Below are positions 59,948 through 64,000 of a stretch of DNA of 64,000 nucleotides, one piece after another (position 1 is the stretch's first letter; each line of letters starts with the position of its first letter). Source of the DNA: Pseudoxanthomonas sp. YR558 (GTDB lineage: Bacteria; Pseudomonadota; Gammaproteobacteria; Xanthomonadales; Xanthomonadaceae); NCBI RefSeq assembly GCF_900116385.1, contig NZ_FPCI01000001.1, positions 1,883,501 to 1,947,500 of the forward strand, written 5' to 3'. The translations under genes and the position numbers were made by a program. Under the pieces are notes generated by a model, which saw only the letters and a list, made by a program, of their open reading frames with translations, had not been told where the DNA came from and ran no database searches.

Positions 59948-60790
59948 TCATTCAGCTTTTGCCGCCATCGCGACAACCACAGGGGGGTGCGCTGTCGCCT
60001 GCCTCGCGAGAACGGCAGCAGCGAGGCCGTCGCCGCCCAACTGCGATGGATGGAACCCGGGGCGGAGGTAGTCCCACAAGTGCCCGATCGTGCGACGGCC
60101 CATGTGGTGGTTCGATCCCAGATGGGCGGCAGCCTGGCGGAGAGTGGCCCTGCGCCAGAACGCGCCATCCTGGACCAGCAACGCCACCGCCAGGCCCGTC
60201 ATCAGCACGTAGAACAACGCGGCCGTCGTCGCCGCACCCGCAAGCCGCACCGGATAGCTCGGAGAAATCGCCTGCAGCAGGTCGAAGGCGACCGCACGAT
60301 GTTCGATCTCTTCCGCGAAATGCCACTCCATCAAGTCCTTCACTCGCGGATCTGCTCTTTCGAGCATGGCCTGCGACAGAAACTCGTAACCCAAGTACGC
60401 ATTGATGTGTTCGACACAGCTGACCAGCGACGCGCGCAGCCATAGCGGCGCCCAGCGATCCATCGTCTTGAAGATGGCGCGGTCCACGATCCGCTCGAAG
60501 CCTCTGTAGGCATAGCCCTGCGCATCCAGATTGTCCCAATAGCGCTTGTGTGCGACGCCATGCTGGGCTTCCTGACGGATGAAGGCTTGGCACCGCTTGC
60601 GCAGGGATTCATCCGTGATGCGCGGCAGGCACGCATTCAACGTGCGGATGTAAAACGCTTCATTGGCCGGCACCAGCACCGTGTAGGCATTCAGCAGCGA
60701 GGACACCACTTCGTTTCCCGGCAACCAGTGCTTCGGGATGTCGTACGTAAACGCCTCAACGAAGCGGCGCGGCGTGATCGATTCGTCCAT
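59948..60790 (-). CDS. Ferritin-like metal-dependent hydrolase (DUF455/PF10118-type)
   Basis: 280 residues from ATG 60790 (MDESITPRRFVEAFTYDIPK). Ferritin-like metal ligands are visible: E in VPANEAFYIRTL, RQEAQHGVAHKRYWD, EHINAYLGYEF and HFAEEIEHRAVAFD. One or two hydrophobic helices lie near 200-225 (LFYVLMTGLAVALL). PF10118 members are called metal-dependent hydrolases; the substrate is not known. The frame stays open upstream but without homology. Confidence 0.8.
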   Translation of the reverse strand: MDESITPRRFVEAFTYDIPKHWLPGNEVVSSLLNAYTVLVPANEAFYIRTLNACLPRITDESLRKRCQAFIRQEAQHGVAHKRYWDNLDAQGYAYRGFERIVDRAIFKTMDRWAPLWLRASLVSCVEHINAYLGYEFLSQAMLERADPRVKDLMEWHFAEEIEHRAVAFDLLQAISPSYPVRLAGAATTAALFYVLMTGLAVALLVQDGAFWRRATLRQAAAHLGSNHHMGRRTIGHLWDYLRPGFHPSQLGGDGLAAAVLARQATAHPPVVVAMAAKAE

Positions 60791-60891
60791 GGAAACAACT
60801 CCTGTTCCAGCGACAGGCGCGCCTTCTCTACGCGAGTGAACGCACGTACATCCTGCCGGATTTCGGCGGGCCGTCAGGGCGCCAATACTGG

Positions 60892-62121
60892 TCAGGGCTT
60901 CGCGCTGGGCTCCGCCACCGACTGCGCTTCGCGGAGCACCCTGAGCAGGTTCTCGCCCCATATCTTTCGGACATCATCTTCACCGTAGCCCGCGGCGAGC
61001 AAACGCGCCGTGACGAGCGGCAGCGCGCCCACATCCTCCATTCCCTCCACGCCACCGCCGCCATCCCAGTCCGCCCCCACACCGACGTGATCCACGCCCG
61101 CCACCTTGATGATGTGCAGCAGGTGCGACATGTAGTCGTCCAGCGTCGCGCGCCTCACCGGATAGCGCGCTTCGATCTCCCGGCGCTCGGCAAGATACAC
61201 AGGCGCGGCTTCGACGGACAGCCTGCTCTCCGGCCCATACTTATCCGAGAGCGCATCGAGCGCGGCCTCGCGCTCGGGCACCTTGGGAATGCTGACCAGA
61301 TAGCCACCGAACGCGTTCACGTGGATGACACCGCCCTTCTTGGCGAGGCGTCGGATCCGGTCGTCGTCGATGTTGCGAGGATGATCGAATACCGCGTCCG
61401 CGCTGGTATGCGACAACACGATCGGCGCACGGGACACCTCGAGCAACTGGTCGAACACTGCGTCGCTGGCGTGGGATGCGTCCAGGAGGATACCCAGGCG
61501 ATTCGCCTCGGCCACCAGCGCTCTACCGGCGGGACTCAGGCCGCCCCACTCAGGCCCCTTCGCATCCGTGGACGAGTCGCCGAAATCGTTGTTCAACACA
61601 TGCGTGATGCCGAGCATGCGCAGGCCGAGGCCGTGATAGACCTCCAGCAAACTCGGATCAGCGGCCAGCGGTGCGGCATTCTCCATACTGATGAATGACA
61701 CGCGCTTGCCGGCCTTCGCGATGCGCAACGCATCGTCCGACGTCAATGCGAGCTCCATGGCATCAGGGTGGGAAGCGAGCATCTCGCGAATAGCCACCAG
61801 CCGCGCGAGACCGTGGTTACGCGCGGTGCGCTTGCCTGCTTCGTCTCTCGCACCCTGCGCGGTATAGATCACCCAAAAGCCGCCATCCAGCCCCCCTGAC
61901 TTCATGCGCGGCAAGTCGACTTGCGACATATCGCCTTCATTCGCGTGATCGTCCGCGATGTTCCAGCCGGGCCGCCCGAGGTTGGCGGGCGTATCCAAGT
62001 GCGTATCTAGGACGAGGGCATCCTCGTGCACCTGGCGAGCGTGGGCCGACACCTGCTCCGCTGCGAAGGCGCTTTGCCCTAGTGCGAAGAGAAATGCGCC
62101 GACAACCCAAGACTGCTTCAT
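60892..62121 (-). CDS. Exported membrane dipeptidase (peptidase M19)
   Basis: 409 residues. Signal peptide (VVGAFLFALGQSAFAAEQ). Metal-binding motifs of the renal-dipeptidase family: LVLDTHLDTP near 38, GGFWVIYTAQGARDEAG, SFISMENAAPL, THVLNNDFGDSS, ILLDASHASD, IVLSHTSADA and HVGVGADWDGGGG. It hydrolyses dipeptides (often with D-amino acids) in the periplasm. It lies next to the rRNA operon end. Confidence 0.9.
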   Translation of the reverse strand: MKQSWVVGAFLFALGQSAFAAEQVSAHARQVHEDALVLDTHLDTPANLGRPGWNIADDHANEGDMSQVDLPRMKSGGLDGGFWVIYTAQGARDEAGKRTARNHGLARLVAIREMLASHPDAMELALTSDDALRIAKAGKRVSFISMENAAPLAADPSLLEVYHGLGLRMLGITHVLNNDFGDSSTDAKGPEWGGLSPAGRALVAEANRLGILLDASHASDAVFDQLLEVSRAPIVLSHTSADAVFDHPRNIDDDRIRRLAKKGGVIHVNAFGGYLVSIPKVPEREAALDALSDKYGPESRLSVEAAPVYLAERREIEARYPVRRATLDDYMSHLLHIIKVAGVDHVGVGADWDGGGGVEGMEDVGALPLVTARLLAAGYGEDDVRKIWGENLLRVLREAQSVAEPSAKP

Positions 62122-62174
62122 GCACCGCCCCCTGACGTGAGATGAAAGTCGATTGTTGGCGAAAGCCGCGCAAG

Positions 62175-62206
62175 AAAAAACCCCCAGCTTTTCAGCTGGG
62201 GGTTTT
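62175..62206 (-). terminator. rRNA operon terminator
   Basis: CCCCCAGCT/AGCTGGGGG stem (62181-62202) with a TTTC loop on the plus strand, flanked by A6 and T4, so it can act in both directions. It lies just after the 3' end of 5S. Confidence 0.85.
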
Positions 62207-62215
62207 GGGGTAAAG

Positions 62216-62332
62216 CCCCTGGCGATGACCTACTCTTGCATGGCTTAAGCCACACTACCATCGGCGCGGCTGCGTTTCACTTCCGTGTTCGGGATGGGAA
62301 CGGGTGGGACCACAGCGCTAATTTCACCAGGG
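62216..62332 (-). rRNA. rrf: 5S ribosomal RNA
   Basis: On the minus strand the sequence starts near CCCTGGTGAAATTAGCGC and contains GGTCCCACCCGTTCCCATCC, CGAACACGGAAGTGAAACGC and CGATGGTAGTGTGG, the conserved 5S segments. It ends CGCCAGGGG, which pairs with the start. Ends are set by that pairing (117 nt). Confidence 0.93.
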
Positions 62333-62457
62333 AGAGGGTTGGAGCGTCGCCATCCAAGGAACGGATTAAGGCGCCAATCTCTCATAGGGTCTTGTGACGT
62401 AGCGGGCATTGGATTTTCTCTGACGATATCGTCGAGTCCAAGGCCACTTGAGGTTAT

Positions 62458-64000
<1,543 letters not shown>

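Overview
The window looks like a high-GC gammaproteobacterial chromosome of the Xanthomonadaceae (Lysobacteraceae), plausibly Pseudoxanthomonas, Stenotrophomonas, Luteimonas or a relative. The basis is the GC-rich core coding, the gene order rsmB-fmt-def / LysM-dprA-smg-topA-tsaC, the opgD-opgH pair next to rpoD, and a zinc-finger-less TopA with a lysine-rich tail. The genus is inference; no database was searched.

Left accessory part, 1-13808 (visibly less GC-rich than the rest). At 1-2138 are the 3' part of a TniB/TnsC-type transposition ATPase, cut by the window edge inside its Walker A motif, and a TniQ/TnsD-like targeting protein. Two copies of a TnsB-site-like repeat follow, about 55 bp from the 3' end of a tRNA-Ile2 (CAT) gene at 2426-2501. 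From the anticodon loop of that tRNA to a 41-bp copy of its 5' half at 13768-13808 lies an 11.3-kb integrative island. It carries a tyrosine recombinase gene that looks 5'-truncated, an HNH nuclease, a Septu-like PtuA ATPase/PtuB HNH pair, and one very large gene (2130 codons) whose product has a Cap4/DUF4297-like N-terminal region, TPR-like repeats and a PIN-like region. The giant gene is the best candidate for an undescribed defence system here.

Core part, 13771-62121. In order: opgH and opgD (periplasmic glucans), rpoD, dtd, a lipid A acyltransferase, a Sel1-type exported protein and two bPH2 membrane proteins. Then come an LPS/surface-glycan group (three transferases and a WaaL-like ligase) and the translation genes rsmB, fmt and def. 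Next are a LysM protein, dprA, smg, three tandem GYF-domain membrane proteins (one fused to a pilin-like segment, two to RDD domains), topA and tsaC. After these come two DUF4124-like proteins, a DJ-1/PfpI protein, an SDR, small exported proteins, sppA, a MATE pump, a DUF3667 protein and a sigma-like/DUF3106 anchored protein. The segment ends with priA, an MHS-family transporter, ndh, a DUF1203 protein, a four-repeat exported protein, rpoH, a ferritin-like hydrolase and an M19 dipeptidase.

Right edge, 62175-64000: the end of an rRNA operon on the minus strand (terminator, 5S, 3' part of 23S). The 16S gene should lie to the right of the window.

The native order before island insertion was probably opgD-opgH-tRNA-Ile2, with the opgH stop codon inside the tRNA anticodon loop. 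The island now separates the tRNA from opgH and supplies the tRNA's 5' half and upstream region.
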